NCBI RefSeq assembly: GCF_014646055.1 | Contig: NZ_BMMS01000005.1 | Location: 186,001-250,000, forward strand | From: Wenjunlia tyrosinilytica | Lineage (GTDB): Bacteria; Actinomycetota; Actinomycetes; Streptomycetales; Streptomycetaceae | Reading direction: 5' to 3' | Length of the DNA: 64,000 nt | Shown here: positions 1-7,343 of the stretch, in pieces | Layout of the letters: every line of letters begins with the position of its first letter | How positions within the stretch are numbered: the first letter of the stretch is position 1 | Program-made: the position numbers and the translations under genes | Notes under the pieces: model-generated | Told to the model about the DNA's origin: nothing | Databases searched by the model: none | Seen by the model: the letters and a program-made list of their open reading frames with translations, nothing else

Positions 1-793
1 GGCGGCCGACCCCGGGCTGCTGGGGCGCGCCCGCGGGGACGTGGAGTTCGACGCCGTCTCGTTCAGCTATCCGCAGACCGCGCAACCGGCGCTGCGGGGC
101 GTCTCGTTCCGGGCGGCACCCGGTGAGACGCTCGCCGTGGTCGGGCCGAGCGGCGCCGGGAAGTCCACCGCCGCCAAGCTGCTCCTGCGCTTCTACGACC
201 CGGACGCGGGTGCCGTACGGATCGACGGGATCGACCTGCGCGATCTGCGGCTCCGCGAACTGCGTGACAACGTCGCCGTGGTCCTCCAGGAGACCCTGGT
301 CTTCCACGGCACGGTGCGGGACAACATCGCCTACGGCCGCCCGGACGCGAGTGAGGCGCAGATCCTCGCGGCGGCCCGCGCCGCGGACGCGGACGAGTTC
401 ATCGGCGAACTGCCGGAGGGCTACGACACGCTGGTGGGCCAGCGCGGGCGGCTGCTGTCCGGGGGGCAGCGTCAACGCCTGGCGATAGCCCGCGCCATGA
501 TCCGTGACGCGCCCGTCCTCATCCTGGACGAGCCGACGACCGGGCTCGACGCCGAGTCGGGGCGGCGGATCCTGGAGCCGCTGCGACGGTTGATGCACGG
601 TCGGACGACGATCGTCATCTCGCACAACCTGCTGACCGTCCGCGACGCCACCCGGATCGTGGTGCTGGACCACGGCCGGGTGGCCGAGGACGGAACCCAC
701 GACGAACTGCTCGCCCACCGCGCGGCGTACGCGCGGCTGTACCGGCTGCACGGACCCGCGGACGGCGCGCCCACCCTCACGGTGCTGTCATGA
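1..793 (+). CDS. ABC exporter, C-terminal ATPase domain (partial)
   Basis: The frame is open from the left edge, so the 5' end, probably including a fused membrane domain, lies outside the window. The visible part is a full nucleotide-binding domain. Counting from the GTG at 41, it has Walker A GPSGAGKS (residues 35-42), Q-loop Gln83, signature LSGGQ (139-143), Walker B VLILDEP (159-165) and switch His195. The upstream in-frame residues (AADPGLLGRARGD) look like the linker between a type-I exporter membrane domain and its ATPase, so a fused half-transporter is likely. It would hydrolyse ATP to drive export across the cytoplasmic membrane; the substrate cannot be read. The stop overlaps the kinase start in ATGA, implying co-translation. 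A link to the lasso operon 5 kb away is not supported by orientation or spacing. Confidence 0.9.
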   Translation, partial: AADPGLLGRARGDVEFDAVSFSYPQTAQPALRGVSFRAAPGETLAVVGPSGAGKSTAAKLLLRFYDPDAGAVRIDGIDLRDLRLRELRDNVAVVLQETLVFHGTVRDNIAYGRPDASEAQILAAARAADADEFIGELPEGYDTLVGQRGRLLSGGQRQRLAIARAMIRDAPVLILDEPTTGLDAESGRRILEPLRRLMHGRTTIVISHNLLTVRDATRIVVLDHGRVAEDGTHDELLAHRAAYARLYRLHGPADGAPTLTVLS

Positions 794-1758
794 CCGAGAC
801 CAAGACCGGGACAAGGGCGGTTCAGCTGCCTCCTCTGCCCCCCGGGACGGCAGTGGCCCCCGGGTACGAGGTCCTGGCCCATCTGTCCAGGACCGGCTGG
901 CTGGACCTGTACGACACCTGGAGCGAGGAGCGGATGTGCCGCTGCGTGGTGAAGGTGCTGCGCCCGGATCGCAGGGACGAGCCGAGGCTGCGCCGGCGCC
1001 TGGTGCGGGAGGGACGATGGCTCGAGGCGTTCGCGCACCCCCATCTGGTGCGGGCGTACGAGACGGTGGAGTCGCCGGAGCCGTTCGTCGTCCTGGAGAC
1101 GCTCACCGGGGAGACCCTCTCGCATCTCGTCCACCGCCTGCGGCACCGGATGGCCGCCCGGGACGTGGCGTTCCTCGGCCTGCATCTGTGCTCCGCGACG
1201 CACTACCTGCACAGCCGGGGGCTGCTGCACCTGGACATCAAGCCGTCGAACGTCGTGGTGGACCGCCGCCTGGCGAAGGTGCTCGACCTGAGCGTCGCGC
1301 GGGCGCCGGGGCCGGCGCCTCCCGGGGTCGGCACCTTCTGCTATCTGGCTCCCGAGCAGGCACGCGGGGGGACGCTCTCCTGCGCGGCGGACGTCTGGGG
1401 AATCGGCGTGACGATGTACGAGGTCGCCACCGGTGAGGTCCCCTTCGACGAGGGCGAGACCTACGAGGTCGGCGGCGACGTGAGCGACGGGACGTCCCTC
1501 GGATCCGCGGCCGGGGTGCCTGCCGGCCGGTCGTGGCAGTCCGCGGTCGGCGGGGACGGCTGGTATCCGCAGCTCGAGGACCGCGCCCCGCCGGTCGGGT
1601 CCCGGCGCAACCTTCCGCGCGGACTCGCCGAGGCGATCGACCGCTGCCTCGAGCCCGGCCCCGGGGACCGGCCGACGGTCGGCGAACTGGCGCAGACCCT
1701 GGACGGGCTGCTGCCGTACGGCCGGCGCGATGTTCCCCAGGAGCCGGAGGCCGACTGA
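790..1758 (+). CDS. Divergent serine/threonine protein kinase
   Basis: This 322-aa soluble protein has a eukaryotic-type kinase fold at about residues 26-310. The ATP-anchoring Lys55 lies in VVKVL. The catalytic loop HLDIKPSN (147-154) supplies Asp149 and Asn154, the DFG motif is DLS (166-168), and APE is at 187-189. The glycine-rich loop is degenerate: the region after GYEV lacks GxGxxG. Catalytic Asp, Lys and Asn are present, so activity is possible though nucleotide binding may be atypical. There is no transmembrane segment or PASTA repeat, unlike PknB-type sensors. It starts at an ATGA overlap with the ABC exporter gene, which suggests that the kinase modulates, or is made together with, the transporter. 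That link is inference. Confidence 0.85.
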   Translation: MTETKTGTRAVQLPPLPPGTAVAPGYEVLAHLSRTGWLDLYDTWSEERMCRCVVKVLRPDRRDEPRLRRRLVREGRWLEAFAHPHLVRAYETVESPEPFVVLETLTGETLSHLVHRLRHRMAARDVAFLGLHLCSATHYLHSRGLLHLDIKPSNVVVDRRLAKVLDLSVARAPGPAPPGVGTFCYLAPEQARGGTLSCAADVWGIGVTMYEVATGEVPFDEGETYEVGGDVSDGTSLGSAAGVPAGRSWQSAVGGDGWYPQLEDRAPPVGSRRNLPRGLAEAIDRCLEPGPGDRPTVGELAQTLDGLLPYGRRDVPQEPEAD

Positions 1759-1845
1759 GGCGGGCAACCGTCGCGGTCACCGCTGACGTCTCCGGTGCGG
1801 GTCGTCCACGTCATCCGCGGCGGCCGGACGTCGCCGACGTGGTCA

Positions 1846-1890
1846 CCGCGCCGGGCGGGGCTCCCCTCGTCAGGGCCCAGCCCGGCGCGG
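1846..1890. terminator. Bidirectional hairpin between convergent genes
   Basis: An 11-bp perfect inverted repeat, CCGCGCCGGGC (1846-1856) and GCCCGGCGCGG (1880-1890), with a 23-nt loop sits between the convergent kinase and acyl-CoA dehydrogenase genes. There is no T-tract, as is common for high-GC terminators. Confidence 0.5.
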
Positions 1891-1895
1891 CGGGT

Positions 1896-3050
1896 TCACA
1901 GGCCCATCGATTTGGCGATGACGCTCTTCATGACCTCGCTGGTGCCTCCGTAGATCCGGAAGACCCGGTTGTCGGTGTAGAGGCGGGCGATGGGGTACTC
2001 CAGCATGTAGCCGTATCCGCCGTGCAGTTGCAGGCACTTGTCGATGACGCGACCGGCGGTCTCGGTGCAGAACAGCTTGACCTTGGCGGCGTCGGCCACG
2101 GTGAGCTCATCGGCCTCGGCCAGATCGAGCGCGCGGTCCACCATCGCCTCCGCGGCCTCGACCTCGGTGGCGCAGTCGGCGAGGACGAACTTGGTGTTCT
2201 GGAACTCCGCGACGGCCCTGCCGAAGACCTTGCGGTCCCTGACGTACGCCAGCGCGAACTCGACCGCCGCGGCCGCCGCGGCGTAGGCGCTGACGGCGAT
2301 GCCGAGGCGCTCCTGGACGAGATTGCTGGTGAGGTACTCGAATGCCCGCCCCTCCTGGCCGAGCAGGTTCTCCACCGGCACCCGCACGTCGGAGAACGAC
2401 AGTTCGGCGGTGTCGGAGCTGCGCAGGCCGATCTTGTCGAGCTTGCGGCCGACCGTGTAGCCGTCGCTCCTGGTGTCGACGCAGAGGATGGACAGCCCTT
2501 CGCGGCGGTTCTGTCCGGCGGGGCTGGTGCGGGCCACGACCAGGACGAGGTCGGCGAGCATACCGCCGGTGATGAAGGTCTTGGCCCCGTTGAGGACGTA
2601 GTGGGTGCCGTCCTCGGACAACGTGGCGCTGGTGCGGATCCCGGCGAGGTCGGAGCCGGTGCCGGGCTCGGTCATGGCTATCGCGGTCATCAGTTCTCCG
2701 CTGACGAAGCCGGGAAGCCAGCGCCGCTTCTGCTCCTCGGTCGCGTAGGAGAGGAGGTAGGGCAGGACGAGCCCGGTGTGCACCCCGGAACCGCCGAACG
2801 AGACTCCGGCGCGCATCAGTTCCTCGGTGATGACGGCCTGGTACTTGAAGCCGCCGATGCCGGCGCCGCCGTACTCCTCCGGGACCTCGATACCGAAGAC
2901 GCCGAGCTCGCCGAGCTTGAGGTAGAACTCGCGCGGCGCGTGCCCGGCCTCTTCCCACTCGGGGTGGACGGGCACGACCTCCTTGGCGATGAAGTCCCGG
3001 ACGGTCTCCCGGAACGCCTGGTGGTCCTCGTTGTAGACGCTGCGGCGCAT
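1896..3050 (-). CDS. Acyl-CoA dehydrogenase
   Basis: This 384-aa flavoprotein would catalyse alpha,beta-dehydrogenation of an acyl-CoA, passing electrons to ETF. Family marks are the FAD/substrate-binding stretch AMTEPGTGSDLAGI, the mid-domain block GAKTFITGG, the C-terminal helical domain with QLHGGYGYM, and a terminal RIYGGTSEVMK. In short-chain enzymes the last motif reads YEGT with the catalytic Glu; here it is Gly, so the base must lie elsewhere, as in several actinobacterial FadE proteins. The ATG at 3050 is preceded by an AGAGGAA ribosome site. An in-frame extension upstream to 3278 crosses the regulator gene and is not believed. It is divergent from the TetR gene with an operator between them. 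The acyl-CoA ligase downstream of that regulator points to fatty-acid or related acid degradation. Confidence 0.92.
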   Translation of the reverse strand: MRRSVYNEDHQAFRETVRDFIAKEVVPVHPEWEEAGHAPREFYLKLGELGVFGIEVPEEYGGAGIGGFKYQAVITEELMRAGVSFGGSGVHTGLVLPYLLSYATEEQKRRWLPGFVSGELMTAIAMTEPGTGSDLAGIRTSATLSEDGTHYVLNGAKTFITGGMLADLVLVVARTSPAGQNRREGLSILCVDTRSDGYTVGRKLDKIGLRSSDTAELSFSDVRVPVENLLGQEGRAFEYLTSNLVQERLGIAVSAYAAAAAAVEFALAYVRDRKVFGRAVAEFQNTKFVLADCATEVEAAEAMVDRALDLAEADELTVADAAKVKLFCTETAGRVIDKCLQLHGGYGYMLEYPIARLYTDNRVFRIYGGTSEVMKSVIAKSMGL

Positions 3051-3116
3051 GCCTGTTCCTCTTGTCGGAAAAGCCGCGCCTCCACCGGCGAAGCTCCCAC
3101 AACTCAACCATCCGAT

Positions 3117-3139
3117 GAGACAATTCAGCAATATGTCTC
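3117..3139. promoter_or_regulatory. Operator copy 1 (GAGAC-N13-GTCTC)
   Basis: The 23-bp inverted repeat GAGAC (3117-3121)-N13-GTCTC (3135-3139) lies between the divergent acyl-CoA dehydrogenase and TetR genes. Its architecture recurs twice downstream of the TetR gene. It is probably the TetR binding site; that assignment is inferred from the repetition and position. Confidence 0.7.
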
Positions 3140-3193
3140 GCGTCACGTACCGCCCGCGGAGCCGGGCCATGGGAGACTTGGCCAGGAGTCTGG

Positions 3194-3850
3194 ATGGCCA
3201 GAAAGGACGGGGTGGGGGACGCGATGAACACGCTCGCCCGGCATCTGTCACGCGGCGAGCCGGAGCGCCGCAGTACACCGCACGACCTGCTGAGACTCTC
3301 GCGCAGGCGGTTCCTCGACGGCGTCCCCCTCGACATGGGCGGGCTCGCGGAGGAGCTGGGCGTCGGCAGGGCCACGGTCTACCGGTGGGCAGGCAACAAG
3401 GAACAGCTCCTGGGCGAGGTGATCTGGTCGCTCACCGAGCCCAGCATCCAGTTGGCCCGCGACGAGGCGCAGGGCAAGGGAGTGCCCTACCTGGTGGACT
3501 TCTTCCAGCGGTTCCTCAAGGTCGTCGACGGATTCACACCGCTGCGCACCCTGCTCACCGCCGACCCCGAGGGCGCGCTGCGGATCCTCACCTCGCGGCA
3601 CAGCGGGGTCCAGTCCCGGGTCGTGGCGGCCGTCCGGGACCTCCTGCGCGAGCAGGTCGACGCGGGCGAGCTCGACCCGCCGGTCGACCTCGACACACTC
3701 GCCTACACGACCGTCCGCATCTGCGAGTCGTTCCTCTACAGCGACACCATCACGGGCACCGAGCGGGAGGTCGGGCAGGCGGTCGAGATCCTGCGGCTGC
3801 TCTTCACCGCCTCGTCGACCGCCGGCGGCAGGGCCGACCGGGACCGATAG
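3194..3850 (+). CDS. TetR-family transcriptional regulator
   Basis: This 218-aa protein carries an N-terminal helix-turn-helix at about residues 35-80 (GGLAEELGVGRATVYRWAGNKEQLL), the recognisable TetR signature, followed by a helical ligand-binding domain. An AGGAG ribosome site 5 nt upstream supports the ATG at 3194; the ATG at 3224 is an alternative. The gene sits between an acyl-CoA dehydrogenase (divergent) and an acyl-CoA ligase (downstream, same strand). Matching inverted repeats lie before both neighbours, so it most likely represses the three genes and is released by an acyl-CoA or the free acid. The ligand is inference. Confidence 0.88.
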   Translation: MARKDGVGDAMNTLARHLSRGEPERRSTPHDLLRLSRRRFLDGVPLDMGGLAEELGVGRATVYRWAGNKEQLLGEVIWSLTEPSIQLARDEAQGKGVPYLVDFFQRFLKVVDGFTPLRTLLTADPEGALRILTSRHSGVQSRVVAAVRDLLREQVDAGELDPPVDLDTLAYTTVRICESFLYSDTITGTEREVGQAVEILRLLFTASSTAGGRADRDR

Positions 3851-3853
3851 TAC

Positions 3854-3876
3854 GAGACTCTACGCAAAAATATCTC
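3854..3876. promoter_or_regulatory. Operator copy 2 (GAGAC-N13-ATCTC)
   Basis: GAGAC (3854-3858)-N13-ATCTC (3872-3876) has the same spacing as the site at 3117 with one mismatch in the right arm. It begins 3 bp after the TetR stop codon, upstream of the acyl-CoA ligase gene. Confidence 0.6.
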
Positions 3877-3881
3877 GCAAC

Positions 3882-3904
3882 GAGACTGTTGCAGAGAATG
3901 TCTC
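3882..3904. promoter_or_regulatory. Operator copy 3 (GAGAC-N13-GTCTC)
   Basis: A perfect-arm copy, GAGAC (3882-3886)-N13-GTCTC (3900-3904), lies 5 bp from copy 2. The two tandem sites are in the 154-bp gap before the ligase and suggest that this gene has its own TetR-controlled promoter. Confidence 0.68.
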
Positions 3905-4004
3905 ACGCGTGTCAGCCTGCTAGGGCCACGGAGCCCTCCGGCGCCCGGGCGTCGTACCTCGATGACATGATCACTCCATGACTTGATCAGCGGAGGAACA
4001 ACCG

Positions 4005-5579
4005 ATGACCCTGTCGCTCGCCTGTGTCCTGGCCGAGTCCGCGCGGCGCCGCCCCCACCACGTCGCCGTCGTCCAAGGTGAACAGTGGGTGACCTACCAG
4101 CAGTTGTGGCGCGATGCCCTGGCACACGCGGCCGCCCTGCGCGAACTCGGTGTCCGCCCCGGCGACCGGGTGGCGCTGATGGCACCCAACACGGTGGCGT
4201 TCCCCCGCGAGTACTTCGCCATCCTGGCCGCGGGCGCCGTCGTGGTCCCGGTGCATCTCCTGCTCACCCCCCGGGAGATCGCCTTCATGCTCAAGGACAG
4301 CGGCAGCACCGTCCTGGTCTGCGCCCAGGACTTCGCCGAGCCCGCCGCGCGGGCGGCGGGCCCGGCCGGGGTCACCGTCGCGGTCACCGGGATGTCCCCC
4401 ACCGCTCCCGTGGACGGCGCCGTGGACCTCGACGCGTCGGCGGCCCAGGTCGAGCCGCTGGGCAGCTATGTGACACGGGACGCGGCCGACCCCGCCGTCG
4501 TGCTCTACACCAGCGGTACGACGGGCAGGCCCAAGGGCGCCGTCCTCACGCAGTTGAACCTGGTGATGAACGCGACCACCAACGCGTTCGACGTCGTCGA
4601 CATGCACGCCGACGACGTCGCTCTCGGATGCCTGCCGCTGTTCCACTCCTTCGGCCAGTCCTCGGCGATGAACTCCGCGTTCAGGGCGGGCATCACCCTC
4701 GTCCTCCAGCCGCGCTTCGACGCCGCCGAGGCTTTGGAACTGATGGTCCTGCACCATGTCACGATCTTCCTCGGCGTGCCCACGATGTACTTCGCACTGC
4801 TGGAGGAGGAGCCGCACGTGACCAGCCTGCCCAGGCTGCGCATGTGCATCTCCGGCGGCGCCTCTCTTCCCGTGCCGGTCCTCGAGGGCTTCCAGAACGC
4901 GTTCTCCACAACGATCTACGAGGGCTACGGCCTCTCGGAGACCTCCCCCACCTCCGCGGTGAACCAGCCTCGGCTGGGCACCCGGGCGGGCACCGTCGGG
5001 CACGCGGTCTGGGGCGTCGAGGTCGAGATAGCCCACCCCGAACCCGGTCGCCGCATCGAACTCCTCCCGCCCGGATCGCTCGGGGAGGTCGTCGTCCGCG
5101 GACACAACGTCTTCAGCGGCTACCTGGGGATGTCCGAGCAGACGGCGGAGGTCCTGGTCGACGGATGGCTGCGCACCGGCGACCTGGGGACGAAGGACGC
5201 CGACGGCTTCATCACCATCGTGGACCGAGTCAAGGACATGATCATCCGCGGCGGGTTCAATGTCTACCCCACCGAGGTGGAGGAGGTCCTGATCCAGCAC
5301 CCGGACATCGGCCAGGTCGCGGTGATCGGCCTTCCGGACCCCCGCCAGGGCGAGGAGGTGTGCGCCGTCGTCGTGCCCGGCGCGGCGGGCGGCGCGAGCG
5401 GCGCCGAAGGGGCCCTGGACGAGGGCGAGATCATCTCCTGGGCCAAGGAGCGGCTGGGCAAGCACAAGTACCCCCGGCGAGTCGAGTTCGTCGACTCCCT
5501 CCCGCTCGGGCCCAGCCACAAGGTGCTCAAGCGCGAACTGCGCAAGCGCTTCGCCACGCAGGGCGCCTCGGCCGGCTGA
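4005..5579 (+). CDS. Long-chain-fatty-acid--CoA ligase (AMP-forming)
   Basis: This 524-aa member of the ANL adenylate-forming family would activate a carboxylic acid as acyl-AMP and then form the CoA thioester. The P-loop-like core motif YTSGTTGRPKGA is at about residues 168-179. The later motifs YEGYGLSETSP, the hinge GWLRTGDLG and a C-terminal GGFNVYPTEVEE are intact, as is the region of the catalytic Lys near the end (GPSHKVLKR). A strong GGAGGA site precedes the ATG. It probably feeds the acyl-CoA dehydrogenase at 1896 in one beta-oxidation-type pathway under the intervening TetR regulator. Chain-length specificity cannot be read from the sequence. Confidence 0.9.
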   Translation: MTLSLACVLAESARRRPHHVAVVQGEQWVTYQQLWRDALAHAAALRELGVRPGDRVALMAPNTVAFPREYFAILAAGAVVVPVHLLLTPREIAFMLKDSGSTVLVCAQDFAEPAARAAGPAGVTVAVTGMSPTAPVDGAVDLDASAAQVEPLGSYVTRDAADPAVVLYTSGTTGRPKGAVLTQLNLVMNATTNAFDVVDMHADDVALGCLPLFHSFGQSSAMNSAFRAGITLVLQPRFDAAEALELMVLHHVTIFLGVPTMYFALLEEEPHVTSLPRLRMCISGGASLPVPVLEGFQNAFSTTIYEGYGLSETSPTSAVNQPRLGTRAGTVGHAVWGVEVEIAHPEPGRRIELLPPGSLGEVVVRGHNVFSGYLGMSEQTAEVLVDGWLRTGDLGTKDADGFITIVDRVKDMIIRGGFNVYPTEVEEVLIQHPDIGQVAVIGLPDPRQGEEVCAVVVPGAAGGASGAEGALDEGEIISWAKERLGKHKYPRRVEFVDSLPLGPSHKVLKRELRKRFATQGASAG

Positions 5580-5590
5580 GCGCGCGCCGC

Positions 5591-5613
5591 ACGGCGGCCT
5601 GCCGGGCCGCCGT
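5591..5613. terminator. Terminator after the acyl-CoA ligase
   Basis: A 9-bp perfect hairpin, ACGGCGGCC (5591-5599) and GGCCGCCGT (5605-5613), with a 5-nt loop lies 11 bp after the ligase stop codon. No T-run follows. Confidence 0.6.
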
Positions 5614-6100
5614 CTCGCACACGACTCTTCGATTCGGCCCAAGATTCTTGGGTGCTGGGCCTTTCACGCCCGGCATCGGCAATCTGATGCCTCGTGGGCC
5701 TCCCTGGCCGGAACCGGCCATGCGATTCGGCCTTCGTGGTGCGGTGGGCTCGCCTCGCACCATCAGATCGGGCGTCGGCCGCCCCGCCCTCGCCGAGGTG
5801 GGCGTCGGCGGGGCCGGCTGGGCTACGGCGGACCCGCCGGCCCTCCCTCATCATCAATTTGAGCCGTGGAAAGCCCTTCGGAAGCACCTGGCGGCTCATT
5901 TTTCGATAAACGGCGTCACGAGCTCGGGCAATTCACCGAAAACGGCCGCCCGAACGAAGATCATATGCACCGAAAGCCGCTTGCGATCTCATTCACATAG
6001 GAACAAACTAATGGCAGGCGCCAGCTGGAACCCCATGGACGGACGTCTTGGGAATCGGTTCACAAGCCGTCCGCCCCCAACCCCCCGAGGGGAGATTTTC
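5614..6100. other. Intergenic stretch without a clear gene
   Basis: About 490 bp follow the ligase with no convincing coding sequence. The part from about 5850 to 6020 is visibly poorer in GC than its surroundings and holds a hairpin with a T-tract (5860-5903). An ATG at 6011, in frame with the small gene at 6101, has a modest AGGA site and is an alternative start for it. Confidence 0.5.
5860..5903 (+). terminator. Terminator-like hairpin with T-tract
   Basis: TGAGCCG (5860-5866) pairs with CGGCTCA (5892-5898), followed at once by five T residues. The long 25-nt loop weakens the case. It could be a second stop for transcripts from the ligase gene. Confidence 0.4.
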
Positions 6101-6247
6101 GTGAATTGCAACTTCCGAGTGGATGTCCGTGGCAGCCTGCCGCTGCGCCGGCTCCACATTCGGACGATCGCCATCGTGCTCATCGTGCTCGTACTGATCG
6201 TGCAGGGACGTCCGGACACGACCCTGCTCGAGGAACTGACCAGGTAG
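6101..6247 (+). CDS. Small single-pass membrane protein
   Basis: This 48-aa open frame starts at GTG 6101 behind a strong GAGGGGAG ribosome site. It has a basic N-terminal part (LPLRRLHIR), one very hydrophobic helix rich in Ile, Val and Leu at about residues 23-35, and a polar tail ending EELTR. The predicted topology is N-in with a short outside tail. A strong hairpin follows 14 bp after the stop, which fits a short transcription unit, although the same hairpin could serve the convergent lasso operon. No family was recognised. An in-frame ATG at 6011 would give a 79-aa form with a less ordered, Pro-rich N-terminus. Confidence 0.5.
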   Translation: MNCNFRVDVRGSLPLRRLHIRTIAIVLIVLVLIVQGRPDTTLLEELTR

Positions 6248-6261
6248 TCCGCGCTGCTCCG

Positions 6262-6292
6262 AGGGGCGCCCGGGAGTCTTCCGGGCGCCCCT
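6262..6292. terminator. Strong hairpin between convergent units
   Basis: GGGGCGCCCGG (6263-6273) pairs perfectly with CCGGGCGCCCC (6281-6291). A flanking A-T pair extends the stem to 12 bp, with a 7-nt loop. It can stop transcripts from the small gene at 6101 and from the lasso operon on the other strand. Confidence 0.75.
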
Positions 6293-6601
6293 TCGGGCTG
6301 CCCGCAACCGCCCGCGAATCCTCGGGAATGCGTTCCGTGGCTCAGCGTACCGCAAATGCGCATCCAGGAGAATGCCCGACATGCAATTCCTCATGAAACC
6401 GGCCGGTAGCGATCCCGATCACCGCGTGGGGTCCATGAATTTGAAGCAATCGAGGTCCATCCCGATCCGGCGTGACCGGTGTGATCCGCCTCGACGCAGG
6501 GACGGCACGGCGAAATATTCGGCGGCGGAATTGAAGACGGAGAGACCGCGAACGGGCGCCGCGACCATCGAATTGAATCCCGAGGGGGCTTCGTACTCCG
6601 C
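6293..6601. other. 3' flank of the lasso operon, no supported gene
   Basis: About 310 bp follow the lasso B gene. The stretch is less GC-rich than the coding neighbours. A 49-codon minus-strand frame (6419-6568) exists but has a poor ribosome site and no recognisable features. No second precursor or transporter gene is visible. Confidence 0.5.
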
Positions 6602-7321
6602 TCACATGGCGAAAACCTTGTGGAACGGTCCCCGTTCCAGATCGTCGGGGTGTACCGCCGGGCACCCGTCGACCTCGACCCAGGCATGGAAGCGGTAGGG
6701 GTCCTCGGCGCTGCCGAGGCACCAGTCCAGGCTGAGGCGGTCCAGGGCGAGCGCGAGGACCGTCCCGAGGGACAGTTCGAGGCAGGCGGCGCGCCCCGGA
6801 TAGCGGTGCGCCGCCCGGTGAACGGCCACGATCGCCGACGCCGCCTGCTCCGGAGCGGCCGAGTGCCGGCACCACCGCCGCTTCAGCAGGGTGACGGCGC
6901 CGGTCGTGAGGCGGAAGGGAAGCCGCAGGAGGCACAGCGCGGCGACCAGTCCCACCAGGCCCGCCGCCCGGTGCCGCCACCGCGGCCGGGTGCCGCCGAC
7001 GGCTTCGGGCCCCCGCTCGTGCGGCGCCCTCCGCTCGCGCGGCGCACTCGACCCGTGGAGGAGCAGCAGGCCCCGCTCGACGAGTGCTTCGGCCAGTTCC
7101 TCGGCGTCGGCGCGCACATGCTCGCTCCGCACATGGGGGAAGCGACGGGTCATCGCGTCCACCGCCGTGTCGAAGTCGCCGGTGCGGTTCCATTCGTGCC
7201 AGAGTTCACCGGCCGTCCGGTTCATGGCGTACCACTGCCCGGACCGGGCGTTGAGGAGCACCGTTCCGCCGTGCGGGGCGTCGCTGGCGTGGACGTGCTC
7301 GGGGATGCGGAAATCGCTCAT
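6602..7321 (-). CDS. Lasso peptide RRE-leader peptidase fusion (B1-B2)
   Basis: This 239-aa protein fuses two functions usually split in actinobacterial lasso operons. Residues about 1-88 form a PqqD-like RiPP recognition element that would grip the precursor leader (AMNRTAGELW is typical). Residues about 120-239 match the McjB-type transglutaminase-like protease that cuts off the leader. Its probable catalytic triad is Cys180 (RAACLELSLG), His212 (RFHAWVEV) and Asp218 (EVDG). A basic Arg-rich linker joins the domains. The ATG at 7321 is 22 bp after the cyclase stop, with a GGAGAGGA site in the gap. It would act in the cytoplasm with the cyclase at 7344 on the precursor at 9264. Confidence 0.9.
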   Translation of the reverse strand: MSDFRIPEHVHASDAPHGGTVLLNARSGQWYAMNRTAGELWHEWNRTGDFDTAVDAMTRRFPHVRSEHVRADAEELAEALVERGLLLLHGSSAPRERRAPHERGPEAVGGTRPRWRHRAAGLVGLVAALCLLRLPFRLTTGAVTLLKRRWCRHSAAPEQAASAIVAVHRAAHRYPGRAACLELSLGTVLALALDRLSLDWCLGSAEDPYRFHAWVEVDGCPAVHPDDLERGPFHKVFAM

Positions 7322-7343
7322 GGAGCGTGGGTCCTCTCCGGCG

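Noticed and set aside
1-1758. ABC exporter and kinase as part of the lasso cluster
   Set aside because: They are 4.8 kb or more away, on the opposite strand, and separated by a self-contained fatty-acid unit and several terminators.
1533-3227. 564-codon plus-strand frame opposite the acyl-CoA dehydrogenase
   Set aside because: The minus strand encodes a full acyl-CoA dehydrogenase with family motifs. The plus-strand frame is a Gly/Val/Asp-rich mirror translation.
3968-3989. Two TGATCA palindromes before the ligase as a further operator
   Set aside because: They are short self-palindromes without extended symmetry and do not recur near the partner genes. The GAGAC-N13-GTCTC sites explain the regulation better.
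4085-6247. 720-codon plus-strand frame spanning the acyl-CoA ligase and the gap after it
   Set aside because: Its first 500 codons are an out-of-frame reading of the ligase. Only the last 48 codons, with their own ribosome site, look like a possible gene.
6419-6568. 49-codon minus-strand frame after lasso B as a second precursor or immunity gene
   Set aside because: Weak ribosome site, no lasso leader pattern, no membrane helix, and composition not distinct from non-coding DNA.
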